Assembly: GCF_002210425.1 (NCBI RefSeq)
Contig: NZ_MWQK01000001.1
Coordinates: 558,001-622,000 of the forward strand
Length of the DNA: 64,000 nucleotides
Direction: 5' to 3'
Source of the DNA: Fibrobacter sp. UWB2
GTDB taxonomy: Bacteria; Fibrobacterota; Fibrobacteria; Fibrobacterales; Fibrobacteraceae
Shown piece after piece: positions 63,859 through 64,000 of this stretch. The notes below the pieces were generated by a model. It saw nothing but the letters and a program-made list of their open reading frames with translations, searched no databases and was not told where the DNA came from. Position 1 is the stretch's first letter. Each line of letters begins with the position of its first letter. A program made the translations under genes and the position numbers.

Positions 63859-64000
63859 CTATTTATGCTTCTTCATAAAATACCACGCAATCAAACCCGA
63901 TATACTCAAAGTATGCGGGACACTAAGCCAAAGTTCGTTCAATGGCACAGGACGCGTCGGAATTTTCACCCCCAAATGCAGCGATAAAAGTAAGCCTATG
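63859..64000 (-). CDS. C-terminal end of an unknown membrane protein
   Basis: The last 46 codons of a gene whose 5' part lies beyond the window, ending in MKKHK and TAG. The tail has one hydrophobic stretch (LWLSVPHTLSISGLIAWYF), so it is probably the last membrane helix. Too little is visible for a name. It ends about 70 bp before lysS on the same strand. Confidence 0.5.
   Translation of the reverse strand, partial: IGLLLSLHLGVKIPTRPVPLNELWLSVPHTLSISGLIAWYFMKKHK

Overview
The window looks like chromosome from a Fibrobacter-type bacterium (phylum Fibrobacterota). The evidence is two secreted family 43 glycoside hydrolases, long secreted proteins ending in a type IX-secretion-like sorting domain, a five-member family of secreted jelly-roll-like paralogues with that same C-terminus, frequent AAGGAG-type ribosome sites, and many short intergenic hairpin repeats. 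The assignment rests on recognition of these styles, not on a database search.

Layout. Positions 1-2.8 kb carry two hemicellulose-acting GH43 enzymes (minus strand). 3.1-8.7 kb is a tandem array of five secreted paralogues whose 3' ends are almost identical, separated by structured repeats. 8.9-21.1 kb is mostly housekeeping: malate dehydrogenase, HisS, a polysaccharide O-acetylation-like trio (two SGNH hydrolases and an MBOAT acyltransferase), a lipoprotein, an M23/LysM peptidase, a ClC channel, a TsaC/YciO-like protein and tRNA-Arg(CCU). 21.2-34.7 kb is accessory DNA: a radical SAM/SPASM enzyme with a small Lys-rich partner, a leaderless PLAT-domain protein, two large unknown paralogues, an HD-GYP phosphodiesterase, DUF1353 and DUF3800 proteins and a small cold-shock-fold membrane protein.

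The main find is at 34.8-55.8 kb: a complete extracellular contractile injection system (eCIS, the Afp/PVC-like phage-tail-derived class) on the minus strand. In transcription order it encodes a DUF4255 tail terminator, an unassigned protein, the sheath, two tube proteins, a 51-residue DUF5908 protein, a LysM tube-baseplate adaptor, a VgrG-like spike, PAAR tip, gp25, a J-type baseplate protein, a fibre-like protein, an Afp12-type baseplate protein, a tape-measure protein, an AAA+ ATPase and a membrane-anchored protein with a degenerate GH18-like domain. Four effector-like genes follow. Two carry the eCIS core metallopeptidase-like domain (DUF4157). A third has only the same short leader joined to an unrelated C-terminal domain. 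A fourth is decayed. The shared leader is a good candidate for the packaging signal.

A divergently transcribed regulator (LuxR-type HTH plus TPR-like repeats, 56.3 kb) sits across a 507-bp intergenic region holding a GTATCAT-ATT-ATGATAC palindrome. The same GTATCAT box occurs, as direct or inverted repeats, before the two large unknown paralogues at 25.4 kb and before one secreted paralogue at 7.6 kb, and once before another at 2.96 kb. This suggests a shared regulon. The window ends with housekeeping genes ClpC, LolD, LolC/E and LysS and the 3' end of a membrane protein gene.
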